DNA of 64,000 nt from an uncultured Acidobacteriaceae bacterium (lineage in GTDB: Bacteria; Acidobacteriota; Terriglobia; Terriglobales; Acidobacteriaceae), in NCBI GenBank assembly GCA_903911925.1, contig CAIWFH010000008.1, positions 48,931-112,930 of the forward strand, in the 5' to 3' direction. Within the stretch, counting starts at the first letter, position 1; each line of letters starts with the position of its first letter. Below are positions 19,574 to 28,325 of the stretch, piece after piece. A program made the translations under genes and the position numbers. The notes below the pieces were generated by a model. It saw only the letters and a program-made list of their open reading frames with translations, made no database searches and was not told the origin of the DNA.

Positions 19574-20842
19574 CTATTCCAACCGGATGCGGTCTACGTT
19601 GTCCCAACGCGACATGTCGGAGAGAATCACCGTGTCGCCTTCTTTCAATCCTTCAAGCACCTGGATACTGTTCACCGAAGCGCGCCCAACCTTTACAGGC
19701 ACCCTGACCGCGCCCTTGCCGTCGGCATCCAGCTTGAAGAGACTTAGCGTCGAGTTCTCGTTGCCCAAAGCCGGCCGCCCCACATGCAGCACATCGGTCA
19801 TCCGTTCCAGGTCGATAGTCCCATCCACGCTCAGTGCAGGCCGCGCGCCCGGTGGCAAGTCTCCATCCAGTGCTACGTCAACGGTGACCGTTCCGTTCAA
19901 TACCGAAGGATCAATTCTGGAAACGTGTCCCGGAATCACACCATTGTGGGTGTCAATCGAGGCAGGCTGCCCAATCTGAATGTCGCGCGCCTGGGTTTCG
20001 GCAATCTGCAAAGCCGCCTTCAGCTTGTCCAGCTGAATCACCTGCGCCACCGAGGTTCCAGCGGCCACGTGCTGGCCCACCTGCAACGGAACCGGCAACT
20101 GCGCCAGCACGCCTGAGATTCCTGCCCGCACATGCAGCGCCGCCGATTGCTTCTCATACAGATCAAGCTGCGCCTTTGCCTGGTCCACCTTGGCCTGCGA
20201 AGAAGCAAGCTGAACCTCGATCGCCTTCTGATTCACTTCGATCTGTTCAATGCTCAGCTTGTGCTGGGCAGTCAACTGGTCGGCCGTGTTCTTTGACTTG
20301 TTGTAGGCAATGCCGGCAATGACTCCCAGGTCGTAGAGAGCCTTGTCGGTCTTCTCCTGCAATTGGTCCTGGGTGTAGTCGGCATTCACCTGGGCGGCGG
20401 CCGTCTTCTTGTCCATCAGCGTGCTCTGCAGCGTCGCCTGAAGACTCTTGTAATCTGCCTGCGCGCCCTTCAGCGCCAACTGCGCGCTCAGCAGCGCCTG
20501 CGCCAGCGGAGGGTCGGCCAGGTCCAGCAGCACCGTGTCCGGCGTCACCTTGGTCCCCGGCAGCACAACGATGCGGACCACGGTGGCGTCGGTCTGCGCC
20601 GGGATCAACTCAATCGAGTCCTCGCGCGGAACCAGCGTCCCCGTCGATCCGCGCACCTGCCGGATCATGGGCCCCCGTACAACCGTGTCGGGCCAGATGG
20701 TGGAGCGGTCTACCGTGGGCGCCGCCGGCTTCAGCCGCGACACGGCCACCACTGCAACCGTCAACAACACCACCGCGACGCCAGCCCATACTGCTATCTG
20801 GCGTTTCCTCTTCTGCTTCAAGTCTGGGCGTGCAATATCCAT
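19574..20842 (-). CDS. periplasmic adaptor (membrane fusion) protein, HlyD/MacA type
   Basis: 422 residues from ATG at 20842; a GTG directly before it is an alternative. AAGAGGGC lies a few bases upstream as ribosome site. One N-terminal membrane helix (about 17-37) anchors it in the inner membrane. Next come a beta/lipoyl segment (VRIVVLPGTKVTPDTVLLDL), a long Gln/Ala/Lys-rich coiled coil (about 105-225), the second lipoyl half (GVLAQLPVPLQVGQHVAAG) and beta-barrel and membrane-proximal domains. This is the order seen in MacA and related adaptors that link an inner-membrane permease to a TolC duct. It is the first gene of the operon and is followed by ATPase 2. Only one adaptor is encoded for seven permeases. 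Confidence 0.9.
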   Translation of the reverse strand: MDIARPDLKQKRKRQIAVWAGVAVVLLTVAVVAVSRLKPAAPTVDRSTIWPDTVVRGPMIRQVRGSTGTLVPREDSIELIPAQTDATVVRIVVLPGTKVTPDTVLLDLADPPLAQALLSAQLALKGAQADYKSLQATLQSTLMDKKTAAAQVNADYTQDQLQEKTDKALYDLGVIAGIAYNKSKNTADQLTAQHKLSIEQIEVNQKAIEVQLASSQAKVDQAKAQLDLYEKQSAALHVRAGISGVLAQLPVPLQVGQHVAAGTSVAQVIQLDKLKAALQIAETQARDIQIGQPASIDTHNGVIPGHVSRIDPSVLNGTVTVDVALDGDLPPGARPALSVDGTIDLERMTDVLHVGRPALGNENSTLSLFKLDADGKGAVRVPVKVGRASVNSIQVLEGLKEGDTVILSDMSRWDNVDRIRLE

Positions 20843-20845
20843 CAC

Positions 20846-21780
20846 GCCCTCTTATGGCACTTGGGGGGCCAAACACGCACTCAATTCCCCCTTGAAAATG
20901 AAGCACTTAGCGGCGACCCCGAGCCCAAGCCTCAACCCGAACTGACCGTTTACGCCTCCCGACTGTCCGATTCCGGACACTCCGGAACCCGGTCGATGCG
21001 GCACGGCTGAACAGCTTGCGGAAAACTCGCGCGGGCGGTAGGCCGGGGATTTATCCCCGGTGTAACATAAATCAAATCATCGAGGGGCTTCAGCCCCTGG
21101 GGTATGGTTTTCGGGCTTTCTCTCCAGAACCTCGTCTTTTTCCGCAGCCTGTTTATTAGTCGTGCCGAAAGTGCCACATAACGAGGAGGGCTTCACAGGC
21201 ATGCGGAAAAACTCATCTTCGCATCGCTTTCAACTTGTTCTGTAAAAAGGGCAAGGCTTCAGTCGTGCCGCAAGTGCCATACAACGAGCAGGGCATCAGT
21301 GTCTGCGTGAGAACCGGATTTTAGCGCCAACTTGCCAACTTGCCATGCCGCGAAGCGGCGCTAACTTGCTGCTTTTGAATAAAACTGTCTTCCCTCCAGC
21401 GTCCACTGTCGCTTTGGGTGCTTACGAAAGCCGGGTTCTCACGCGCACGCATGAGCCCCTGCTGCCCAGCTTTTTCCGGCTTCACCTCATATCCCGGCTT
21501 CTCCGCAGCCTGTTCAGCCCCTAAGAAATGTTCTTCAAAGGAATCTGGACTTTCACCACAGCCCATAGGCATAAACACCGCTTCGAGCAGCCGAGCTTCG
21601 ACAGAGCACCGACCGCACACCCGGAAACCAAATCCCCGGAATACAACCGAAATGCCGACTTCAGGTTACTGATCTGCTCTCAACGAGTGCCTCGGCGGAT
21701 AACGCGTCAAAAAAGACCATGCCTGGGGGGAGGGCGTCGAACTGGAGACCGCCGTCCTCCCATACCTAGGCTATCGTTCC
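20846..21780. repeat. 935-bp gene-free, repeat-rich intergenic region
   Basis: No convincing gene is seen. Two tight hairpins with 2-base loops stand close together: CCGGGGAT/ATCCCCGG at 21043-21060 and AGGGGCT/AGCCCCT at 21083-21098. A 43-base direct repeat occurs at 21158-21200 and 21261-21303, with 35 of 43 positions identical by eye and starting AGTCGTGCCG. The 13-mer TCCGCAGCCTGTT occurs at 21141-21153 and 21502-21514. The pattern resembles dispersed non-coding repeats of acidobacterial genomes. The promoter of the exporter operon should also lie at the left end of this region, but no clear -35/-10 pair was found. Confidence 0.6.
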
Positions 21781-22410
21781 TCAAAGCAGAGCACCGAAAG
21801 GAGTTTCCGGTGTGATGCGCTTAGCTGAGATTACGCCTGTAAACGACACGTAGACGTTCCCGGAAGTGTCATAGGCATGTAGAGTGAAGGTCCCAGTATA
21901 GGAATTCCCGTCCGGGTTTAGCGTAATCTTCTCAATGTACTGCGCACCTGCTTGGGGCGCCCCGATGGCGTCGGGTGTCGCAGTGGGGTCATACACGTTT
22001 CCCTGCCAGGGGATGTGGTTGAGGAGATAAGTGCGGTCTCCTGTGCGCTCCCAGACGCCCAGGCAGAAGTTTCCGTCCTGTGCCGAGCGCGAAGAATTCA
22101 TGATTTCCGTTCCATCGCCATGCCACACGACCACGGAGTTGTCGATCACGACTCCACCGGTGACCGGAATAGTCTCTCCGTTCTGGGTTTGCGCGGTAAA
22201 GACGACGTGCCACATTCCGACGATAGGCGCGGAGCCTTCGAGTGCCGCCAATTCTAGCTGCGGTCTTGTCGCGCCATATTGGGGGCTCCAACTGGAAGGT
22301 TTGATGAGCTTCGTTGGCAGGCCACACTGCGCCATGCCGGCAGGAGCAATGGACAAGACAAGGGTCAACGCACCTATGCCTGAGATCGATTTCCAAATTT
22401 GCAGCTTCAT
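21781..22410 (-). CDS. exported hypothetical protein
   Basis: 209 residues from ATG at 22410, chosen because GAGGAGG precedes it and a signal peptide starts there (MKLQIWKSISGIGALTLVLS, cleavage likely after GMAQ). A longer open frame reaches 22875 but would overlap the divergent regulator gene. The mature part has a beta-rich pattern with MWHVVFTAQTQNGETI, VVWHGDGTEIMNSSRS and a C-terminal YTGTFTLHAYDTSGN strand pair. That recalls small lipocalin-like or calycin folds, but I do not recognise the family with certainty. It is transcribed divergently from a winged-helix membrane regulator, which may control it. Confidence 0.75.
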   Translation of the reverse strand: MKLQIWKSISGIGALTLVLSIAPAGMAQCGLPTKLIKPSSWSPQYGATRPQLELAALEGSAPIVGMWHVVFTAQTQNGETIPVTGGVVIDNSVVVWHGDGTEIMNSSRSAQDGNFCLGVWERTGDRTYLLNHIPWQGNVYDPTATPDAIGAPQAGAQYIEKITLNPDGNSYTGTFTLHAYDTSGNVYVSFTGVISAKRITPETPFGALL

Positions 22411-22488
22411 TGATTTGTCCTCCTCGGCCGGGGATGGCCGTCTGAAGAGGAAGCTAACCTCCAGGCCCGCAGGAGGCAATGACGAGGG

Positions 22489-22518
22489 GGTAAAGGTCGA
22501 GGTGAAGTTTAGGTAAAG
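22489..22518. promoter_or_regulatory. putative operator: three GGTRAAG direct repeats
   Basis: GGTAAAG (22489-22495), GGTGAAG (22501-22507) and GGTAAAG (22512-22518) stand in the same orientation with 12- and 11-base spacing. They lie between the exported-protein gene and the divergent regulator gene. OmpR/ToxR-type winged-helix proteins commonly bind direct repeats about one helical turn apart, so this may be the target of the adjacent regulator. The link is inference. Confidence 0.4.
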
Positions 22519-22599
22519 CGGTAACTCGCTGAAATGAAACGCGATCAAACTGATGTCGCTAAAACGGATGCTATACTTCACCCTCGGGGGTGCTTTCCG

Positions 22600-24567
22600 G
22601 TGGCCTTCAGAGTCTTTGAATTCGGCGACTTCAAGGTGGATTGCAACCGCTTTGAGCTGTCCCGGGCGGGCCGCGCCCTCAAGCTGGAAAGAAAACCGAT
22701 GGAGTTGCTCATTCTGCTGGCAGCCGGGAATGGCCATCTCGTCACCCGAACCGAAATCATCGAGCGCCTGTGGGACAGTGAAGTGTTCGTGGATACCGAG
22801 CACGGCATCAACACTGCCATCCGAAAAATCCGCCAAGTTCTGGACGAAGACCCTGAGAGGCCTCGCTTCATACAAACTGTTACAGGCAAGGGCTATCGAT
22901 TCATAGCTCCCATCGCAACAGCTGAGCCGTCTTTGTCCGGAGACCAGAGCCAGTTATCGCCGACTGAAACCAATCTCCTGGATATCGGAGACGCCGTTGC
23001 GTATCCGGTGCTCGCCGCGGCCAGCCCGACCCAGTCGCAAACGGCCCACGACGCAACACAACACCGTGAAACGACGCCGGGGAACGCTCACAACTCGCGC
23101 CTTATCCTTTGGCTCGCCACCTTCGGAGCGGCGGTTGTCCTCGCCTTCATTGCCATAAGTCCAGCTGCGCGCGGTTTGGCAGCTCGATTCCTAGGCCTCT
23201 CTGCAAGACCTCAGATCAGTTCGCTGGCCGTTCTTCCGCTCGATAACCTCTCCGGCGATCCGTCTCAGGATTACTTCGCCGACGGCATGACCGATGAGTT
23301 GATCACCATGCTGGCCAAGAACTCGACCCTCCGTGTTGTCTCCCGAACTTCCGTCATGCAATACAAGGGAGTTCGCCGCCCCTTGCCGGAGATAGCGCGA
23401 GCGCTTGGCGTCGATGGCATCCTCGAGGGATCGATCGCCCGTTCCGGCGAAAAAGTCCACATGACCATCCAGCTCATACAGGCGCCCAGCGACACCCACC
23501 TATGGGCGGAAAGCTATGACCGGGACGCGAGCGATATCGTTTCGCTGCCGAGGGAAGCAGCGCAGACCATCGCCAAGCGACTTAACAGTGCGGTTCCTCA
23601 AGCCCCACTCCCGCGCTATGTCAATCCCGAAGCCCACGATGCCTACCTGCGCGGCCGCTATCTTTGGTATGCCGGCCAGTACGCAAAATCCTTCGGCTAT
23701 TTCAAGAAAGCGACGGAACTGCAGCCGGACTATGCGCCCGGATGGAGCGGCTTGGCGATGTACTACGGCGCTAGCGCCATCGATGGTCAGAAGAGCCCGG
23801 CAGAAACGCTGGAAGCAGGGGAAGAAGCGGCCACCAAGGCGGTTCAACTCGACGACACACTTCCTGAGGCCCACCTCACCCTGTGTGCAGCAATCTACAT
23901 AAATCGCTGGGACTGGACGCGCTCAGATCAGGAATGTAAGCGGGCGATCGAACTTGACCCGGAGTTCGCAGAGGCATATCACTTTCGCGCCAAGATTCTT
24001 GCCACACTTAACCGCAACCAGGAAGCCATCGAAGCGCAGAAGAAAGCGACCGAACTCGATCCCTTCGCCCGTCCCTTTGCATTGGCTTACTCCTACTTCC
24101 TTGCGCGACAGTACGACGTGGCTCTGACCGACGCGCTCCAGCGACAGGAATCGACTCCCAACGATTGGGCTCTTCATTGGATTCTTTATAGAACCTACAG
24201 GTGTAAAGGCATGTACAAAGAGGCCACGAGCGAACTGGAGAAAATGTTGACATTGCAACGTGACGAGGCATCCGTTGCGATTGTAAGGCGAGCCTTCCAG
24301 CAAGGGGGATACAAGAACGTGGTCCGCTGGCAGGTGGACGACCTCAAAAAGAAATCCACTTCGCAATATGTCTCGCCCGTTGATCTGTCCCTACTTTACG
24401 CCCAGCTCGGCGACCGCGAAAAGACCCTCTCTCTTCTCGAACAAGGTTATCGGGAGCATTCTCCGCTTCTGCTATGGGTGCAGAACGACCCGGCATATGA
24501 CTTCCTCCACTCCGATGAGCGCTACCGCTCTATCATCAAGAGGGTAGGGCTTCCTCTTGCCTATTGA
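22600..24567 (+). CDS. membrane-anchored winged-helix regulator with TolB-N-like and TPR domains (CadC/ToxR-like)
   Basis: 655 residues from GTG at 22600. An ATG at 22534 gives a 22-residue longer form, but a -10-like TATACT (22572-22577) lies inside that extension, GGGGG precedes the GTG, and the DNA-binding domain starts two residues after it. The order is an OmpR-type winged helix (about 1-100; ERKPMELLILLA, FIQTVTGKGYRF), a variable linker, one membrane helix (about 170-192), a TolB-N/FlgO-like domain (SLAVLPLDNLSGDPSQDYFA), and TPR repeats to the end. Such proteins sense from outside the cytoplasm and bind DNA directly. It lies divergent to the exported protein. The signal it senses is unknown. 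Confidence 0.85.
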   Translation: MAFRVFEFGDFKVDCNRFELSRAGRALKLERKPMELLILLAAGNGHLVTRTEIIERLWDSEVFVDTEHGINTAIRKIRQVLDEDPERPRFIQTVTGKGYRFIAPIATAEPSLSGDQSQLSPTETNLLDIGDAVAYPVLAAASPTQSQTAHDATQHRETTPGNAHNSRLILWLATFGAAVVLAFIAISPAARGLAARFLGLSARPQISSLAVLPLDNLSGDPSQDYFADGMTDELITMLAKNSTLRVVSRTSVMQYKGVRRPLPEIARALGVDGILEGSIARSGEKVHMTIQLIQAPSDTHLWAESYDRDASDIVSLPREAAQTIAKRLNSAVPQAPLPRYVNPEAHDAYLRGRYLWYAGQYAKSFGYFKKATELQPDYAPGWSGLAMYYGASAIDGQKSPAETLEAGEEAATKAVQLDDTLPEAHLTLCAAIYINRWDWTRSDQECKRAIELDPEFAEAYHFRAKILATLNRNQEAIEAQKKATELDPFARPFALAYSYFLARQYDVALTDALQRQESTPNDWALHWILYRTYRCKGMYKEATSELEKMLTLQRDEASVAIVRRAFQQGGYKNVVRWQVDDLKKKSTSQYVSPVDLSLLYAQLGDREKTLSLLEQGYREHSPLLLWVQNDPAYDFLHSDERYRSIIKRVGLPLAY

Positions 24568-25100
24568 GCCTGAGCCGCTGCTTATTTCCCCGTACAGCCC
24601 AGTGATTTAGGTCGCCCAAACATACCGCGGATTGCGGATAAATCAGGAGCGGAAACTCACAGGGCGTTAGCAGCCCAAGCGCTCATTGAAGACAATTTAC
24701 CCGCAAAAGAGGCGATTACTAACGAAAAACGCCCCAGGGTCCGGGGATTCTTTGCAAAAGGACGGGATGCCACGCATTCCCGCTCTTCGCCCAGGCACTT
24801 CGATTTTCCCTCCGTCAAATTGCGTATAATTTCGCCTCTCCGGCGCAGAATCATCTTATGGCTTTCACCCAGGCCCTTAACTTTAAAGAGTCAGAAGAGC
24901 GAACGTGTGTAACCCCTTTGCTGCCAATAATCTGCGCGCAACAAGAACAGAATCATCGACTTGGCGCGCGACCCCTGCCGCATCTGGCTGAAACCATGCG
25001 ACTTCCTTGAAGAATCCGGCATTTAGGGGGGGGACCCCCGATGTGTCCCGGATGCCGGACCATGATGCCCGCCGGCCACAAGAGCCCCAAGGCGAAATCG
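24568..25100. other. 533-bp intergenic region with promoter-like 33-base motif
   Basis: No gene is supported. At 24820-24852 a 33-base motif with TATAAT (24825-24830) aligns without gaps to 42744-42776 (25 of 33 identical by eye). A 50-codon frame starts at ATG 24858, 27 bases after the TATAAT, and stops at 25010. It has no visible ribosome site and no recognisable motif, so it is not called. A run of seven G followed by an A and CCCCCG lies near 25026-25038. The gap separates the convergent regulator and meaB genes. Confidence 0.45.
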
Positions 25101-26180
25101 TCACTCCCGCCCGGCGTAGATCTCCAGCAGCGTTAGCGCCGCTCGAAAAGATGTAGTGCGTCCTTCCACCACTTCCTGCTCAAGCGACTCCATCCGCTTG
25201 CGGATCACCGGATGCGCCTCAAACCGCTGTCGTAGTCCCTGCTGGATAATCTCGTGCATCCAGGTCCGCGTCTGGTCGCGCCGGGCGGCAGCGAACCAGC
25301 CGTTGCCCTTGGTCAGCGCGGTGTACTCCAGAACGCATTCCCAAAGTTCCGGAATCCCGTGCCCGGTCTGCGCCGAGCAGGTCAGAGCGCGAGGCGTCCA
25401 CTCCGACTGCGAGGCGGGAAAGTAGTGCAGCGCATTCTGTGCGTCTGTCCTGGCCCTCTCCGCGGCCATCAAATTGCTCCCGTCCGCCTTGTTGACCACC
25501 ACGATATCGGCCATCTCCATCACGCCGCGCTTCATCCCCTGCAGCTCATCGCCCGCGCCGGCCAGCATCAGCAGCAGAAAAAAATCCACCATGCCGTGAA
25601 CGGCGATCTCCGATTGCCCCACGCCGACGGTTTCAACAAGGATGTTTCCGTAGCCCGCAGCCTCGCACAGCAGCATCACTTCGCGGGTGCGCTGCGCCAC
25701 GCCGCCCAGCGATCCGCGCGACGGCGAAGGCCGGATAAACGCCATCTCGCTCGATGCGAGAGTCTGCATCCGCGTCTTGTCGCCCAGAATGCTTCCGCCT
25801 GAGATCTGGCTGCTGGGATCGATGGCCAGCACGGCAATCTTCTGCTGGTGTTCTTCAATCAGGAAGGTCCCCAGCGCTTCAATCACACTGCTCTTGCCTG
25901 CGCCCGGTACGCCGGTGATGCCCACGCGAATGGAGTTCCCGCTATACGGAAGACAGTCTTCGATGATTTGTTCGGCTAGTTCCCGGTCTGCCGCGCGCGA
26001 ACTCTCGATCAGCGTAATGGCTTGCGCCAATACAGTGCGGTCGCCGGCGAGAATCCCGTCGAGATATTGCTGCCGTGTCAGAGAGCGGCGGCGCTTTGCA
26101 ACCTGCGCAATCAAGTCGCGCGGTGGCTCCGGCGTAAGACTTCCGGGACAGACACGCAGCGCGCTCTCTTCCGCATCCAT
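25101..26180 (-). CDS. meaB: methylmalonyl-CoA mutase-associated GTPase MeaB
   Basis: 359 residues. MeaB is a SIMIBI-class GTPase that guards methylmalonyl-CoA mutase and gates delivery of adenosylcobalamin. An N-terminal helical arm precedes Walker A at 90-97 (GVPGAGKS). The magnesium/switch region VLAIDPSSQISGGSILGDK, the ETVGVGQSE motif and the base-recognition motif VVNKAD are all present. The length matches the family. It starts 8 bases after the mutase large-subunit gene ends, as expected for a chaperone co-expressed with its client. The family was formerly annotated as ArgK/LAO transport kinase; that function does not apply here given the context. Confidence 0.95.
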   Translation of the reverse strand: MDAEESALRVCPGSLTPEPPRDLIAQVAKRRRSLTRQQYLDGILAGDRTVLAQAITLIESSRAADRELAEQIIEDCLPYSGNSIRVGITGVPGAGKSSVIEALGTFLIEEHQQKIAVLAIDPSSQISGGSILGDKTRMQTLASSEMAFIRPSPSRGSLGGVAQRTREVMLLCEAAGYGNILVETVGVGQSEIAVHGMVDFFLLLMLAGAGDELQGMKRGVMEMADIVVVNKADGSNLMAAERARTDAQNALHYFPASQSEWTPRALTCSAQTGHGIPELWECVLEYTALTKGNGWFAAARRDQTRTWMHEIIQQGLRQRFEAHPVIRKRMESLEQEVVEGRTTSFRAALTLLEIYAGRE

Positions 26181-26188
26181 AGTTGGAC

Positions 26189-28324
26189 TTATCCTCCGGC
26201 CAAACTGCCGCTTAGAATGCCCATGATACGCTGCGCGGCCACCGGAACCACCGTACCCGGCCCATAAATGCCGGCCACTCCAGCCTTGTAGAGGAACTCG
26301 TAATCCTGCGGCGGAATCACGCCGCCGACCACCACAAGGATGTCTTCGCGGCCAAGCGCCCGCAACTCGTCAATCAACTGCGGAACCAGCGTCTTGTGTC
26401 CGGCAGCCAGGGACGAAACGCCGGCCACGTGCACATCGTTCTCAACCGCGTGGCGCGCCACCTCGCGCGGAGTCTGGAACAGCGGCCCGATATCCACGTC
26501 GAACCCGATATCGGCGAATGCCGTAGCAATGACCTTCGCGCCGCGGTCGTGCCCATCCTGCCCCATTTTGGCAACCAGGATGCGTGGGCGGCGGCCTTCT
26601 GCCTGCTCAAACTCCGCAACCATTTGCTGCGCCTTTTTGAACTCGCCCGCGTTGCCGCTCTCCGCCGAGTACACGCCCGCAATGGTGCGCGTAGTCGCCT
26701 GGTAGCGACCCCACACTTTTTCAAGCGCCGAAGAAATCTCACCGAGCGTCGCGCGCTTGCGTGCTGCATCCACAGCGCACTCCAGCAGGTTACCATCGCC
26801 GGATGTGGCGCATCGAGCCAGCAGTTCAAGTGATTCGCGCACCGCTTCCGGATCGCGTTCGCGCTTCAGTTGAGCAAGGCGATTCAGTTGCGATTCGCGC
26901 ACGGCATCATTATCAATATCCAGAACAGGAATCAGAGGCTCTTCCGGCGAAGGATAGGCATTGAGGCCCACAATCACATCCGCGCCGGAGTCGATCCGTG
27001 CCTGCCTGCGCGCCGCAGCCGCTTCGATCCTCATCTTCGGAACGCCGGTCTCAATGGCCTTCGCCATCCCGCCCAGTCCTTCAACCTCTTCAATCAGCGC
27101 CCACGCCCCGTGCATCAGTTCGTGCGTCAGGCGTTCAACATAATAGGAGCCGCCCCACGGGTCCACAACCTTCGTGATGCTGGTCTCTTCCTGAAGATAA
27201 ATCTGCGTATTGCGCGCGATGCGTGCCGAGAAATCCGTAGGCAGCGCCAGTGCCTCATCCAGCGCATTGGTATGCAGTGACTGTGTGCCCCCAAAGGCCG
27301 CAGCCAGTGCCTCGACGCAGGTGCGGACAACATTATTAAAGGGGTCCTGTGCCGTAAGGCTCCATCCCGAAGTCTGCGAGTGCGTCCGCAGCGCGAGCGA
27401 TTTAGGATTCTTCGCATTGAACGTCTTCACCAGCTTGGCCCACAGCATGCGAGCCGCGCGCATCTTGGCAATCTCCATAAAGTGGTTCATGCCTATGCCC
27501 CAGAAAAACGAGATGCGTGGCGCAAAGTCGTCCACGTCCAGGCCGGCTTTCACGCCGGTGCGCAAATACTCCAACCCGTCGGCCAGCGTGTAAGCCAATT
27601 CGATATCCGCCGTGGCCCCGGCTTCCTGCATGTGATAGCCGCTCACGCTGATGCAATTGAACTTCGGCATCTTCGCTGCGCAGTAGCGGAAAATATCACC
27701 GATAATCCGCATCGATCCCGCGGGAGGATAGATATATGTATTGCGGACCATGAACTCTTTCAGAATGTCGTTCTGAATCGTCCCGCTCAACTTCTCCGGC
27801 GTCACTCCCTGCTCTTCGGCGGCAACAATATAAAACGCCATGATCGGCAGCACTGCGCCATTCATGGTCATCGACACGGACATGCGATCCAGAGGAATCT
27901 GGTCGAAGAGAACCTTCATGTCGAGAATCGAGTCGATGGCCACACCGGCCTTGCCCACATCGCCGGCCACGCGCTCGTGGTCGGAGTCGTATCCGCGGTG
28001 AGTGGCCAGATCGAACGCGACTGAAAGCCCTCTCTGCCCGGCGGCCAGGTTGCGGCGGTAAAACGCATTCGACTCTTCCGCCGTCGAAAAACCCGCGTAC
28101 TGCCGAATCGTCCAAGGTTGCATTGCGTACATCGCGCTGTACGGACCACGCAAAAAGGGCGCGATGCCCGCGGCGAAGTTGAGATGCTCCAGGCCCGCGA
28201 GGTCCTCACGCTCATAACAACTCTTCGCCGCGATGTGCTCTGGCGCAAGCCATTCGCGGTTCTCGCGAGCCACTGTTCGCGCCGCTTCGGGCTTGTAATC
28301 TATCTTTGAAAAATCCGGGCGCAT
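26189..28324 (-). CDS. mutB: methylmalonyl-CoA mutase, large (catalytic) subunit
   Basis: 711 residues from ATG at 28324, one base after the TAA of the small-subunit gene; the open frame beyond it would overlap that gene. The N-terminal TIM barrel has the CoA/substrate tunnel motifs [20 protein letters not shown] and [12 protein letters not shown]. The C-terminal cobalamin domain has GQDGHDRG, whose His (about residue 592) is the lower axial ligand to cobalt, and the [10 protein letters not shown] and VVGGVIP strands. The enzyme interconverts (R)-methylmalonyl-CoA and succinyl-CoA using adenosylcobalamin. It pairs with the upstream degenerate subunit, and the operon also supplies epimerase and MeaB. 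The length and motifs are those of a full active chain. Confidence 0.96.
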   Translation of the reverse strand: MRPDFSKIDYKPEAARTVARENREWLAPEHIAAKSCYEREDLAGLEHLNFAAGIAPFLRGPYSAMYAMQPWTIRQYAGFSTAEESNAFYRRNLAAGQRGLSVAFDLATHRGYDSDHERVAGDVGKAGVAIDSILDMKVLFDQIPLDRMSVSMTMNGAVLPIMAFYIVAAEEQGVTPEKLSGTIQNDILKEFMVRNTYIYPPAGSMRIIGDIFRYCAAKMPKFNCISVSGYHMQEAGATADIELAYTLADGLEYLRTGVKAGLDVDDFAPRISFFWGIGMNHFMEIAKMRAARMLWAKLVKTFNAKNPKSLALRTHSQTSGWSLTAQDPFNNVVRTCVEALAAAFGGTQSLHTNALDEALALPTDFSARIARNTQIYLQEETSITKVVDPWGGSYYVERLTHELMHGAWALIEEVEGLGGMAKAIETGVPKMRIEAAAARRQARIDSGADVIVGLNAYPSPEEPLIPVLDIDNDAVRESQLNRLAQLKRERDPEAVRESLELLARCATSGDGNLLECAVDAARKRATLGEISSALEKVWGRYQATTRTIAGVYSAESGNAGEFKKAQQMVAEFEQAEGRRPRILVAKMGQDGHDRGAKVIATAFADIGFDVDIGPLFQTPREVARHAVENDVHVAGVSSLAAGHKTLVPQLIDELRALGREDILVVVGGVIPPQDYEFLYKAGVAGIYGPGTVVPVAAQRIMGILSGSLAGG

Positions 28325-28325
28325 A

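Noticed and set aside
21321..21620. Open frame of 99 codons in the repeat-rich gap
   Set aside because: Composition is irregular, it overlaps repeated sequence, and it has neither a ribosome site nor a recognisable domain.
22411..22875. N-terminal extension of the exported protein gene
   Set aside because: It would overlap the divergent regulator and abolish the signal peptide. ATG 22410 has a strong ribosome site.
24858..25010. 50-codon frame after a TATAAT
   Set aside because: No ribosome site, no motif and no second copy of the coding part. The motif upstream is kept as a finding, but the frame is not called.
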